From NCBI RefSeq assembly GCF_963678635.1, contig NW_026971315.1:186001-250000 (forward strand): DNA of 64,000 nucleotides, written 5' to 3'. Made by a program: the position numbers and the translations under genes. How positions within the stretch are numbered: the stretch's first letter is position 1; the number at the start of each line of letters is the position of its first letter. The notes under the pieces were generated by a model. That model made no database searches and had not been told where the DNA came from. It worked only from the letters and a program-made list of their open reading frames with translations. The stretch comes from Symsagittifera roscoffensis. Taxonomy: Eukaryota; Xenacoelomorpha; Acoela; Convolutidae. Shown in pieces: positions 41,851-52,961 of this stretch.

Positions 41851-43610
41851 TAACATTCGCCCGGAAGATACATATCGACGGAAAAAAAAAAACTAAGTCC
41901 TAAGACGACTGGCTAACGTCTAAACAGAGCTTTATATGCTTTTAACCGTCTCTACCAAGCCACTACTTTTCGGTGGTCTTTTCTAACATCGGGTCGACAA
42001 AAACGTTACTGCTTTCGGCTTCGGTCAAAACACTTAAATTAACTAGATTACATGCAGAAATAGTGAGCTCATGGCTGGGTCTCAGTATCCCCAGACCACG
42101 AGGTCACTCCTAAAAACAGGGTTACTACTATTTACTATATTACTATTGTTTTTGTTCAGTAGATAAAAATCATCATCTCCATCGAAGATGGATCAACCCT
42201 TTCCCCCAACTCCTAGCTCCTCATCCTTATCAAAAAGAATCTAGTTGTTAATTAAATTCAAATCAGGACATGACAGGAAGCTAAAAGTTTATATAAAAGG
42301 ATAAAAGTTTCAGTCCCGAAACCCTTCCGGATTCTTGAATCCACTGAATCAAGCACGTTAAACTTGACTTTTCCGTAATCCGGAAGGCTGTCTTCCACCC
42401 TTCACCGTTGTTCGCAACGGCGTTGCAACTATTGTAGCGACACAATAGTTGCAACTCGGAACGTTCTCTGTCAACTCCTTGATTTGTTGTCGTTTCTTGA
42501 CCACAATTTCCGTTCTTCTCGCAATCGCTACTAATATTGTTCTCTTTCCTTTTAGCTTTTCTGCCAGAATGGCCGTTTCTGACGTTTCTCAGAAATGTTA
42601 CGTCATCACTTCGAAAATTTCAAATTTTAAAATACGGGAATATCCTGACCTTCACCGTTCTGCTAATCATCCGAATAACGTCGTTAATCCTTCAAAATCA
42701 TTAACTCGGAAGGTTCACTGCTAAAATTTCGAAATCTACAGAGATTGCATTTTGGCACATTCTGGTCGAATGTCACACACTCCCCGGACGGTCCGGTCAA
42801 TGTCCTCATTGAATCACGCAATGTTCGTAAAATAGATACAGTGTCATCGAACAGAATTTACAAAATGCACGAAATTACTTTTATCCACGTCACATCGACT
42901 CACTGCAGAATATAATTGGCATCATACCACATCACTATAGCCTTCAAACTCTTTCATTAATCTGCACATTGAGGATATGACCTAAGATAAAACATATTTT
43001 CTGACTTCCAATGCCAATGTCCCGATTAAAACTTTTTCTCTTAGATTTAAAAGGTGTTGGTTTGCAGGACAGTCCTGCCAACCAACAAGCTAAAATTATC
43101 CAACTATGCTCCTTCCCTTCGGAAATCTTGCTTGTTATTGTCCTGAATATTAAAACTAAGAAACTCTGTGGTTAGAAAGAACAATGAAACAATCTCCCTC
43201 TTCGAGAGGTTACCCAAGCCTTCCACGTCACCACAAATGATCAGTTCTCCTAGCTGATTAAAAAGAGTCGTGTAGGCTGGAATATTTAAATATACTCCTT
43301 TACTTAAGCCTTTCTAAATAAATAGTAAGTTAGTGCCTCTAAAGCCACTCAACTAAAATCAAAATGCAAATTTATAAATGCAACAATTTCAAACTCAACT
43401 AAATGTTTCAGTTTTCAATTACAACTTGGTTGCTTGGTTTCTCACTTGAGTTTTTTCACACACATAAAACAATTCTGAGTTTTAACTTTTCCTTCACCAC
43501 TCCTTTGTTTTCTTCTTTTTTCGTCGTTTAGAAGTTCTAAAACTTCTAAATTCTTCTAATTTCGTCTCTTTTTGCATCTTGTTTTTCGGTCATTCGTCAA
43601 TGTTCCATTT
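41851..43610 (-). repeat. 3' LTR of the minus giant element
   Basis: Reverse complement of the plus LTRs with moderate divergence. Its outer end is TAACATTCGCCCGG on the plus strand, and its inner end lies next to the ORF4 stop near 43600. The palindrome GCAGGACAGTCCTGC is at 43064-43078, and an inverted TATATAAA box is near 42290. Confidence 0.7.
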
Positions 43611-46154
43611 CTTCCACCTGTGATACTGACTCTGCACTCTCAGTCTCCGTATCCTGCAACACTTCGTTAGCTATCCTGACGCTGCTGGAAGCCGTCCTCC
43701 AACACTTCTGCTCTTCTACCCTCTTTTTGCAACAAGGTAGGGGATCCACGTTAGATTCTCTGTTCCTGCAGAAGCTGTTGTGGAGACACAACGTCACATT
43801 TCTCTCCAAATCTTCCTTTAACATCTCTGCCTTCTCCTTTCCACTACGTTCACTTGTCCTGGAAATTCTTTTCACAGCGTTGGTCACTGCATTTCGATGA
43901 GTCACGAGAGCTCGCTTGAAAGCTTCTGCTCCAATATCCAGCTGATATTCACTGTACACCCTGCCGTGCTTCGACATATGCTTTTTCGCATATTCGTACA
44001 ACCATGCAGTCATGTTAGCTCTGAACCATGGCATCAATCGTTTTCTTGCCCATATCTTCTTCACTTCCATCGGAATGTTTAGAATTTTGCACATTGTCTC
44101 AAAAAGATCTAAATCTTTTAGACAATCTAATTTCCGCAACTGTTCTTTCGTCGGTGCCTCCTGTCTATTATTTTCTCTCACATGAGCTTCCAGCCATCGT
44201 ATCGCCATCATAACTCCCACTATCACTATTGTTATGGGCTGTGAGATGAATTTGGTAAACCCATGGAGAGCAGCTCTCCAGAGTCCCAGATCAACATCAG
44301 ATTACTACGCTTGGAATACCACCAGGTCTGCAGCAAGCAGTGGCAAGGAAACTCGTCATGTGTCAACATGATGCTCCTCCAATTACGTTTTACCGAAGCT
44401 TCCAGTAATGGTTCCACTTCCATCATCACTCGGTGGACTTCATCATTCTCATCTACTGCATTGTAATCTGTGACAGTTGATCCCCTCTGTTTCTGTCCCT
44501 CAAAGTCACTGAAGTTCCCGCTCACATATCCCATGAACTTCTTTCCTAGTATTGACTCCAATTCTTCCTTGGTTTTCTCTGGAACTGCTGAGAACAACTT
44601 ACATAGCAACTCGTAGGACTTCTCGGACATTCTTGCTAATCTTACACACTTTGGCACTGAGAAGGCTTGATCCACGATCGTTCTCGTACTTTTTACATCC
44701 ACAGCCACGAAATTCACTGGGTATCTACTCTTGCACATTGGAGGTAATTTTGATCCCACCAAATATCGCGCTCCCGATGGTCTGCGATAAGTTTCACTGT
44801 GTCTGATATTCAATTCCGTCTCGATTGCTTCGCTCCATTTTCCTATGTGTATTTGCTCAGTCTGCAAAACTCCTGGGTACACTTCTACACTGATGGCTGT
44901 GACCATCTCATGTTTCTGTTCTAGATTCAATAGTGACTCTAAAGAACCAAACATGCTGTAGAATCCTAGTGCAGTCACTAAATTCACCTCGGTTCCTCCA
45001 TGGCAATCTGCTATCAGTTCCGTTTCTGTTCTTGCTTTCATCACTACGTTTCCAAACAATACCGTCAATTGCTTGTGTTGTTTCTCCAGGGTCTTCACAC
45101 AGTCCAGACTTCCACAAACGTGACCCTCCAGTCCACAGACTTCCGCCAGACAGCTACCAGGTTTGACCCAGTCTTCTGGTCCCCAGCCAGGCAACTCCAC
45201 TTTATCTTCTCCGTTGCTCTTAGAGGCCGTTATCATCACATTATATATGATGTTGAGGTCACGCAGGTTACAGTCTGCATTCAGTTCCCTCTGCACGTCT
45301 TGTGTCGCTCGCAATATCGAGTCAGCGTTGGTACTAGGACACCATGATGGCCTCATCAATTCCCACACTGCCATCAAGCTCGTTCTCAGTAATTCATCTG
45401 AGAATCCCAACCCAAACTCCACTCTTTTGTCGGATTTTGGTACTGAAGGTGCAGTCACCTCTTCTTCCAAGACCAGTCCCAATCTGGCCTGTGGATTGTT
45501 AACGCTCCTAATCTTTACAATTCTGGACGTCCAGAATCTTAGCAACACCGCCTGCTCGTAATCGAAGAAGCAATCGCGTATGTCTTCACTCAGGAAAGGG
45601 TTGTACGCTATCCCTATGATCCCGGATACGTAGCTATACGATTTCTTCTTGATCGGTCCACAGTATTCACTGGATTTCGGCAATGCCCCCATAGATTCTT
45701 TAGCGAGTCTCAGCTCCTTGTTTGAGAATCTCCTGATTTCGTCTATCTTTCTCATGGGTTCTAATTCCTCGGGTTCTTTCATGTTCACCCTCATCGGTTT
45801 ACTTTGCTGCATATCCAGCAGTGCTAGCAAGAATAAGGCTTTCGCTCGCTCATCGCCTTCCCTCAACACCTTAACACAAGTGTTCAATGCAGGTACTGAA
45901 ATCTGCTCTATCAGAAATCGAATGAAACAGAGAGCGTCTCTCCGCTTCGCACACGCTACTGCTGCTCCCTCTTGGACTATCAGATCCCTCAGGTTCGTCA
46001 TAAGGAAAACCTTCTCCTCTTTTGACCTCTTCCTTTCTTTTGAATCATATTCTTCGCGAGTCAGTCCCATCATGCACCAGGCGAACCTGAGTTATAACTC
46101 TGTTCTTACGTAAGGTACTACCACGAGAGCATGTATTTTTGGCGTAGTCCTCAT
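43597..46154 (-). pseudogene. ORF4 (~850 residues), minus copy; unknown protein
   Basis: The ATG at 46154-46152 (MRTTPKIHALVVVPYVRTEL) aligns with the plus copy. A TAA soon after interrupts it; 46073-44232 is then open for 613 residues, and after a frameshift near 44230, 44226-43597 gives the last 209. Recognisable landmarks but no known family: KRRDALCFIRFLIEQISVPA, a GWGPEDWVKPGSCLAEVCGL block followed by CGSLDCVKTL (four nearby Cys), RRPSGARYLVGSKLPPMCKS, and a Cys-rich tail CLHNSFCRNRES…PCCKKR. No signal peptide or transmembrane helix, so it does not look like an envelope protein despite its position before the 3' LTR. Conservation of frame between the two copies across most of its length argues that it was a real gene. 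Confidence 0.7.
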
Positions 46155-46171
46155 TTCTTCTTCGAAATACC

Positions 46172-46534
46172 TTAATACCACTGCTTTCCATGGAGGCTCA
46201 CCAACTGCTCCATCGTTTCTGCCTGTATGTCGGACGACGCTAAAGTCCCGTACGCCTTCTGCTTGAGGGTGGTGCCTTGCAACATCAATTCCAGATAACC
46301 CTCCATGGCTTTTTCGTCTTCCAGGGCCATCACATACCCTCTAGCCGAGTTTCGGTATTCCATCATCTCCATGTATCCACCGGTGGGTTCATCTATTGAC
46401 ACAGTCTCCGACACTGTTAATCGGTTATATTCCACTGGTATTAGTTGTCCTGCGACACTTCCCTTTCCGTGATTCATGGGAGATGGCTTAAAGTCTTTCA
46501 TTTTGCTCTCTCCACATTGGCTGAGTATCTCCAT
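46172..46534 (-). CDS. Small ORF upstream of ORF4, unknown
   Basis: About 120 residues from ATG 46534. It contains repeated tyrosine motifs in an acidic context: GGYMEMMEY, RGYVMALED and EGYLELMLQG, spaced 13-17 residues apart. These look like an imperfect internal repeat, and Y-x-x-M sites could be docking sites, but this is speculation. It lies between the 529-residue ORF and ORF4 and may be part of a longer reading frame. It is missing from the plus copy, so no comparison is possible. Confidence 0.4.
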   Translation of the reverse strand: MEILSQCGESKMKDFKPSPMNHGKGSVAGQLIPVEYNRLTVSETVSIDEPTGGYMEMMEYRNSARGYVMALEDEKAMEGYLELMLQGTTLKQKAYGTLASSDIQAETMEQLVSLHGKQWY

Positions 46535-46593
46535 TTCTAAGGTTGCTCCAGTCAGAGTGCGGTCACTCCTTTTGGATTTATAACCTGTTGACT

Positions 46594-48183
46594 TTATCCC
46601 GCCATGAGAATGGGTGGCACCATCGCTACATCAGTTAACATTTTATCTGTGCCAGGCAGTTGATAATCACCTTGCCCCAAATCCACGACTTCCTCGACTC
46701 GTTTCCTTTTCGCTGAGCTAACAGCTTTCATCGATATCTCCGAATCCACCTTCGTCTTTCCGACTCTCCTCGGCATCACTCTGCTGCCTAACTTCATTTT
46801 CATCGCATTGATTTTATCAATCACCATTTTTGATCGCATCGTCCCTCTCCTGGTTCTTGACAGATACACCACCTCTCCTTCATCGTCCTGCGGTGTCATC
46901 TTGATGGGAGAATTCGCTTCACTCTCATCAGTGGCTGAGTCGATCAACAACTCACTCAGTCTCCCTTCACACTCATCAAGCTTGTCAAGCACTTCTCTCA
47001 TCAAGGGTTGGTTGAGACCCGTTTTTAGAATAGACTGGGTCCCATAGCTTTGAACCACGGTCCAGACTTCTTCCATAAACGCCATTCTGTCCAGCTTACA
47101 TCCCGTCCTACTCTCGTGGTCTCGGTGATGTACTTCCCATTCTTCTTCGGGCAGCGTTCCCAAGAAAGGTACTCTGGCTGAGGCCTCTATTCTTCTCCTC
47201 CGAGGTGATTCCATGAGGATTCTCTGGTCGTTATTTCTTGAATTGCCAGGAGAGCTGCTCTCCGGCAAATTCTGTTTCATTTCCATAAAGGCTGACGGAG
47301 GCTCCAGTGTCGAGATGCCTTCATCCGCTGGCTCAGTCGTTTCCAACGTGTCTGCATTGTTCTCAAGATCACTGAAGAAATTGAAATCCAGGCTGGATGT
47401 TCCTCCTGTAGATGCCCTGTCGTCTTCCCCACCAGCTTGATCTTGTTGCATGGGTTCTTCGGTTTGACGGCTCCCACCCTGTCCGTCATTTCTTTCTGAC
47501 TTATCTTTGTTCGAGCTCGATGGTCTTTTTTCATCATTGTCGGCTTCTTCCGGGAATCTCGGTATGAGCAATGTACCGGCCGATCTATCTTCCTCTTCTC
47601 CATGGACCACTTTGATTTCTTCGCAGCCGAAGGGTGCTAGGAAGGTTCTCGTCTGCAGTATTCCTCCCACTTTCATCTCCTGTTTTACACTAGTCAGGAT
47701 TAATGAGGCTTCAGGCAGTTCGGTCCTGCCTCTCATCCTCATCGGAGCTAAGCCTAATCCCTTCCCTTCCTCATCAAATCTTCCAGCCTTGGGAGTCGCG
47801 GCGTTGCTTATTCGCCTTCTCGTTGCTTGATCCGTATATGCAAATCGCGTATATTGTAACACGGCGGCATTTATCCCTACAAAGTATGGATCCATCGTTC
47901 CCACGAAATTCCCTACTCTCCTTTCATTGGTTTCGAATGCTCTCAATCTAGGAGTTTGTACCACGGAGACTGCTCCGAGCAACATCCTTCTTATCAGAGG
48001 GAATTCAGGGATTGCCTCTGGCAGCTTCTTGTAATCGCCCCAGTCCTTCGTCTCTTCTCTCACTTTGTGATATGCTGCAGTGAGACGAGGCACTCTGATT
48101 ATTTCACCATTCGTTTTATCATAGGGTCTCAGATTCCAAAGCTTTGGAAACACTTTGATGTGTCCTCTTTCTACTTCTCCCAT
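46594..48183 (-). CDS. 529-residue ORF, unknown
   Basis: ATG 48183 (MGEVERGHIKVFPKLW) to TAG 46594, open throughout. The N-terminal ~200 residues look globular (RLTAAYHKVREETKDWGDY, FPLIRRMLLGAVSVVQ, LAPFGCEEIKVV). Residues ~205-330 are an acidic, Ser/Gln/Asp-rich disordered stretch. The C-terminal part is mixed helical and basic (RSKMVIDKINAMKMKL, SSAKRKRVEEVVDL, an NLS-like KRKR). It overlaps the preceding segment's stop by 13 bases in another frame, so it could be a separate cistron, or the tail of ORF3 after a frameshift. No family recognised. Confidence 0.5.
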   Translation of the reverse strand: MGEVERGHIKVFPKLWNLRPYDKTNGEIIRVPRLTAAYHKVREETKDWGDYKKLPEAIPEFPLIRRMLLGAVSVVQTPRLRAFETNERRVGNFVGTMDPYFVGINAAVLQYTRFAYTDQATRRRISNAATPKAGRFDEEGKGLGLAPMRMRGRTELPEASLILTSVKQEMKVGGILQTRTFLAPFGCEEIKVVHGEEEDRSAGTLLIPRFPEEADNDEKRPSSSNKDKSERNDGQGGSRQTEEPMQQDQAGGEDDRASTGGTSSLDFNFFSDLENNADTLETTEPADEGISTLEPPSAFMEMKQNLPESSSPGNSRNNDQRILMESPRRRRIEASARVPFLGTLPEEEWEVHHRDHESRTGCKLDRMAFMEEVWTVVQSYGTQSILKTGLNQPLMREVLDKLDECEGRLSELLIDSATDESEANSPIKMTPQDDEGEVVYLSRTRRGTMRSKMVIDKINAMKMKLGSRVMPRRVGKTKVDSEISMKAVSSAKRKRVEEVVDLGQGDYQLPGTDKMLTDVAMVPPILMAG

Positions 48184-48665
48184 GCGATCGCGGAAGTGAT
48201 TTCAAAATTGATGACTGTCATCTCTGGCTCCGATATTTTAGCAAATAACAGATCTTCACTCATGAGCTCCCGCAATGTGTGCTGCTCACACCAGTTCAGT
48301 GTACTACCGTCCACTGCCGATATGAGGTTCAGGTGCAGCACCGACCTCCTATATGCTTCCACTTTAACTTCAGGGAACGCAAACGTGACTGCTGGTCCAT
48401 AGATCACTGTCACGAACTCCGTGACTCCTCTGATCAGCGCCAAGGGATCGGTTCTCATAGCCAAGCTCAGATCGGTTAACAGCGGCATGCCTCCAACATG
48501 TCGTCTAACATCTTCCTCTCTTTCAATCGTCTCGTCTTCTCCCGTTCCAAAGCGATTTTGTTGTAAGAGATACTGGATAAGAGTGTGTCTCAGGTCTCTT
48601 ATCTTGTTCCACGAGTCCGTGGATTTCTTCATATCCAAGTTCCTCACTCTCTCTCTCTCATCTGC
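48171..48665 (-). pseudogene. Continuation of the ORF3 polypeptide after a GA-repeat frameshift
   Basis: Reads ERVRNLDMKKSTDSWNKIRD through LRHTLIQYLLQQNRFG to SAIAWEK, TAG at 48171. It joins the preceding segment (…CPEQMRERE) at a GAGAGAGAGA run near 48650, where a two-base change in the dinucleotide run explains the frame break. Upstream of 48665 the same open frame is only the shadow of ORF3. Unknown function. Confidence 0.5.
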
Positions 48666-51600
48666 TCTGGACAACGTGCCAGTTTCATCAGTCCTCCCAA
48701 GTTTCCGTGGGTAATTGCAATCAATGTCAGAAGTCCGTCTAGCCGCAGGTTCTGGGTTCCATCGGTGAGCAGTATCGCCGGTTCCTTCACAAAACTCTCT
48801 GCTCCAAATGTCACGAACAAGGCTATTAGTTCCACTATCGATACTTCCACTACTGCTTGGAGGAATTCTTTTATCAAGTAGTGCGAGACTTTCGGATAAA
48901 CTCTCGCCAAGAAGGACGCGATCCATCCGGCTCCCAACCCTTCCAACATGCTGTCTGTCCGTTCAAAGCCCTCCTGTCCCTTCACTTCCTGGGTCCAGAA
49001 GGTTTCCAGAGTAATCTGACACATTCTGTTCACAAATTCAGCGGTCTTTTCTCCGGCATTTTCCGCCAGGTTCACCTCCTTCAACAAGTAGGCATGTATC
49101 TTTGTGATCATCACGGGGCTTTGCTCAAAAGCATCTGCACCCAATGCCGCTACTCTAGGGTTCAGGTGTAGCCACTGATTGGCTTCCGGCTTGGTTCTCA
49201 GAACCATCGCCTCCAAGTGAGCTCTCGTCTCTAGTGAATTTTTCCTTCTTGTGTCTTCACCTGCCACTTCCATTGCTCGGAACCATAAGTCATTGGACAT
49301 CGCCGCGATCACTCGATGGTCGTCGTCTATTCCCGGTTTCAGTTTGAGCTGTCGACTGAAATTGGACAGTTCCAACCCCAGCACCTCGTCCAACACTTAC
49401 ATGTGTAGCGCATGGTCCTTGAGTCCTCTCATCGCGTTTGAGATATCTGACCACACTGCAGGCAGTTCAGCCTTAAGTGGCCTCAGGTTCTCCATCTCTA
49501 TCATGCGATTCGGGGCTGATATGATCACATCATATTTTCCTTCCGAAAGTAAGGCCACAATCGCATACACAAATTTCAGTCCATCCGGGAGATGTGCATA
49601 TCCCGGAGACAACGCGAATACTACTCTCAGTGTCACTTTAGTGAATGACCCCTCCTTCGTCGCATCCACCACTTCACCCATCGACTCAAGGATATCTTTT
49701 ATCGCTGGCCATACAGCGTTCTCTGCCGTTGTAGGATCTCTGAGTCTGCTCAGAAAACCTCTACTGTGTAGATGGTCATTGATGCCAGCGAACACGATCG
49801 TAATTGGGTTCATATCCGTCTGCCTTTGCACCCCTATAGCCATAGATATCGATTGCAGTAGGTCCAGGTCGACCGCTGCCAACATTATGACGTCCGGCCA
49901 AAACAAAGACTTGGAGGTGTGCACGAACTCTGAATTCGCTACTACCATAATCTTGGCCTTCCTCATTTCTGCTTTGTCGTAGGCGGCGAAGATGGTCTCA
50001 TCTTTCTTTATCGCTTTCAATCCGCCATATCTTTGGGCATCACCATCTTGGTTCACTAGTTTTGGGTATACCCTTTCCTTCACATGACCAGGGGGTGTCG
50101 TCAGCTGCCTGAATATCTTCACGTGTTGTCCAATCGGCGCTCTCGTCGTCAGGAATCTTCCTGGTCTCTCTTCACGATTCCCCTCATCATGATTCAGCCT
50201 CACATCTTGCAATGGTCTCGCATTCACTGGTCCCATCGTGTTGTTAGAGGGCAGTCCCTCTAAGTCAACAAATCTCAAGGCCATCGTGGAGCTGAAATTT
50301 ACGTTAGCGGCTATCAACCAGTCTACGCCGGTTATCGAGTACAATCTGCTGACGGATAGCGTCGCTCCATTCAGCATCCTCCTCGCATCTTCGATGAAGC
50401 TTACCCTCTGGAGATCCAGCTTCATTAGCTCGTCTTTGTATATATGCCAGGGAGACGGTATGGGTCTTGACCACATCAACGAACCTCTGCTCGGACGTCT
50501 CTCCTCTCGACTGGTACTTGTCGTCTCCGATCTAGTGTCCGATCTAGTGTCCGATCTAGACGTGCCGGCTGTCTCTTCGATTGGGTTGACAGGTCCTATT
50601 CTTCTCCTAGGATGGATGGTCCTCCTCATCGGCGCTTCTCCCAATCGATCTTGTACGTCTGTCCTCTGACCTGGTTCGCTGGAGCTTTGTTGCCTGTAGT
50701 TCGTGACGGCCGGGGCCGTACCCAAGCGTGTTTCCAAGCTAGGAGGCACAAAGGTGGTAATCACCGCGTCACTCACTATTCCTTCTTCCTTCAGCACTCC
50801 TGTGTCAAAGAATTCTGCTTCCAGCTCGTCCAACCGCTCTTGGAATACTCGATTCAACCAAGCTTGTCCTTCGATACTGTCAAAGTGGATGCCGTCCGTG
50901 GTCAGTCTGGCCTGATCCATAGCTCTCAACTCATGTTCGATGTCCATGAGGATCATTCTTCCGGCGTTCCGACTTGCGAGGTTCCTCAAGATGTTATTCC
51001 ACCTGACGACTCCCTCGTTGTGCCTTCTTCCTGATGCTGTCAGGCTTCTCGTATTCATTGGCACAGTGCAAACGGTCAGTACCGCGCAATTGAATTTCTG
51101 CCAGAGGGTAGTAAACAAACACACCATCAATGGTTCCCATAGTGCTTTCTGCTCATCTGAACCTCTGGAGATGTCATTCGTCCCAACTAAGATCATCACA
51201 TTGGGGATCCTCCCTGGATTCATCAGTTCCACCATTCGATATAACTGGGCTATCGTCGCGCCTCCAAATGCCATCACAGTGGTGACCCACGAGGTCCTCA
51301 AATTCGACAGCACTCTGACCAAGCTGTCTCCCAGTATCAGATGAGATGTCCCGAGTGGTGGTTGCTGCAGGTTTACTGCCGGGCTCCAAGTCGCTCGATT
51401 GAAGCAGGCCCTCGGATCTGTCTCCGGAACTCCCGTGAAATTATATTTCAATTGATTATTCTTTTGCACGTCTATTATGCGAGGCACTTTCTTCGCTGGC
51501 ATCTTCCGTATTCTTCTCTCTGGGGCCCTCGAGCTCCCCATGAGTGGTGTCACGTCACTTATCCCCTGTCTGATCACGGTCTGGGAGAGTCGTACTCTGC

Positions 51601-52555
51601 CCGTGTCGTCAATCGTTCCATAGGGTGCAGTCACCCCGGAACCTGGCGCATTCTTGTTAGCGACCAGTCGTCCAGCTGTCTCTATCAGCTTCCTCACTGT
51701 CTGTTCCACGACGGGGTCACCCAAGGTGTCACTATGATCCGGGATTGTTACTCGATTTGTCTCTGCTGGGAGCTGTGTCTCCGTCGTTTGACTCATTTCT
51801 CGAGGCGTCAAGAGCTCCATCGGGGACTGCCCACGAGGAATATCCCTTGCAGGTATGACTTTCTCCACGGCCGTTGTCAACGCCATCTGTTCCGATCGCT
51901 CTTTGTAGTCCTGCCTCAAGCGCTCAATTTCTTGGCCCTGCTTTTTGTTGCAGTCTTCAAACAATTTTCTCCACATGTCTCGATCTTCCTCCATCTGGAG
52001 CATACTTTTGGTAATCTCGTCCAGCTCCTTCTTCGTACTTTTCAGTTCATCGTTCATCTCATCCAGATCTTGCATGGTTTGGTTCGTCTGAACCTTCTGT
52101 CCTACTTTCGCCCTTTTTGGTGGCACAGCTGCTCTCAGTGGTGAACCAGACGAGGCCGCCTTGCTGTTCATCTCCCGATGCATTCTCGTCAGCCCAGGTT
52201 TGGGCTTGGAGGGCATAGGCATCTCACCTGGTTGGTAGGTCCTAGATTTTCCCAATCCAGGCTCATTCGCCAAGTCACTCCCTGAGAGAGCCCCGTTTCT
52301 CCACCTCATCACTCTCATGTTCGGGCGGTCTAGTACTCCCCTTTCTCCATATGCTGCCATCAACAGGACTTCCGTAGGGCGGTCCCCACGGTTGTCGTGC
52401 CTCAAGATGTTGATCAGGGCTGTCAGCAACATGACTACCTCTGGGTCCTCCAGAGCGAAGTCCCGATCGATCAGCCGACGATAGATCGCATCTATCATCG
52501 GTCCTACATATGCCTCTGCCAGGTCCATCAATTCATCTAAGTTGAAATTGTCCAT
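48644..52555 (-). CDS. ORF3: SGNH/GDSL hydrolase protein of the giant element
   Basis: ATG 52555 (MDNFNLDELMDL), chosen over an upstream in-frame TTG because it matches the plus copy. Open for 1052 residues to TAA 49397-49399, with the same frame then continuing 250 more residues to 48644 (ALHM*VLDEVLGLELSNF), so the TAA is probably a single nonsense change. Parts: helical N-terminus (1-90); Pro/Ser linker; coiled coil ~165-225 (DELKSTKKELDEITKSML); SGNH hydrolase ~400-580 with all four blocks (LILGDSLV ~409, AFGGATI, VGTNDISRG ~457, TTDGIHFD ~553); Arg/Ser-rich linker (TSRSDTRSDTRSETTS) ~640-670; a C-terminal module ~700-1300 with VFAGINDHLHSRG (~920), FALSPGYAHLPDGLKFVYA and ELPAVWSDISNAMRG. 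SGNH enzymes are esterases/lipases; the substrate is unknown. Confidence 0.75.
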
Positions 52556-52961
52556 ACTATTCTTCAGATTTGATTTGATTCGATTCGATTCCAAGGTTTT
52601 GACTCAAGTGAGTAATTAAATGATCAATCAGGATCTAGAAAAGAAGTCACAAATATCACACTTGTCAGTTTCACCTTAACATATATCGTTAAAATTTGCT
52701 TAAAAACAGTTCAGATAAAAAGATATTTTATCCTAAAATTTATTAAAATCAATCGGTATCTAAAATTTTGGAATTCGACCTAAGATTGGACAGTCCAAAC
52801 TTTGGATCTATTCCTAAGATTGTCATTCAGTTGTTCATGGTCACTAACCCCTACTTATCCATGATCTTAATAACCTAACACATATCATAACATAACATAA
52901 AAAAACATAACACATATTACATACAACTTAGTCTTTGGCCTAACACCCTCTCGCACGTCAC
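52556..52961 (-). other. Pol-ORF3 spacer with candidate splice acceptor, minus copy
   Basis: CTTCTTTTCTAG (minus strand, AG at 52636-52635) precedes ATCCTGATTGATC, as in the plus copy. A TATGTT-rich simple stretch lies at 52870-52920. No coding signal. Confidence 0.5.

Noticed and set aside
45163-46113. Plus-strand open frames opposite ORF4, ORF3 and the 529-residue ORF (for example 47507-47830, 49251-49982, 51341-52144)
   Set aside because: Antisense shadows of long minus-strand ORFs; they end wherever the sense codon pattern forces stops.
43597-46154. ORF4 as an envelope glycoprotein
   Set aside because: No signal peptide, no transmembrane segment and no furin-type site are visible; position alone is not enough.
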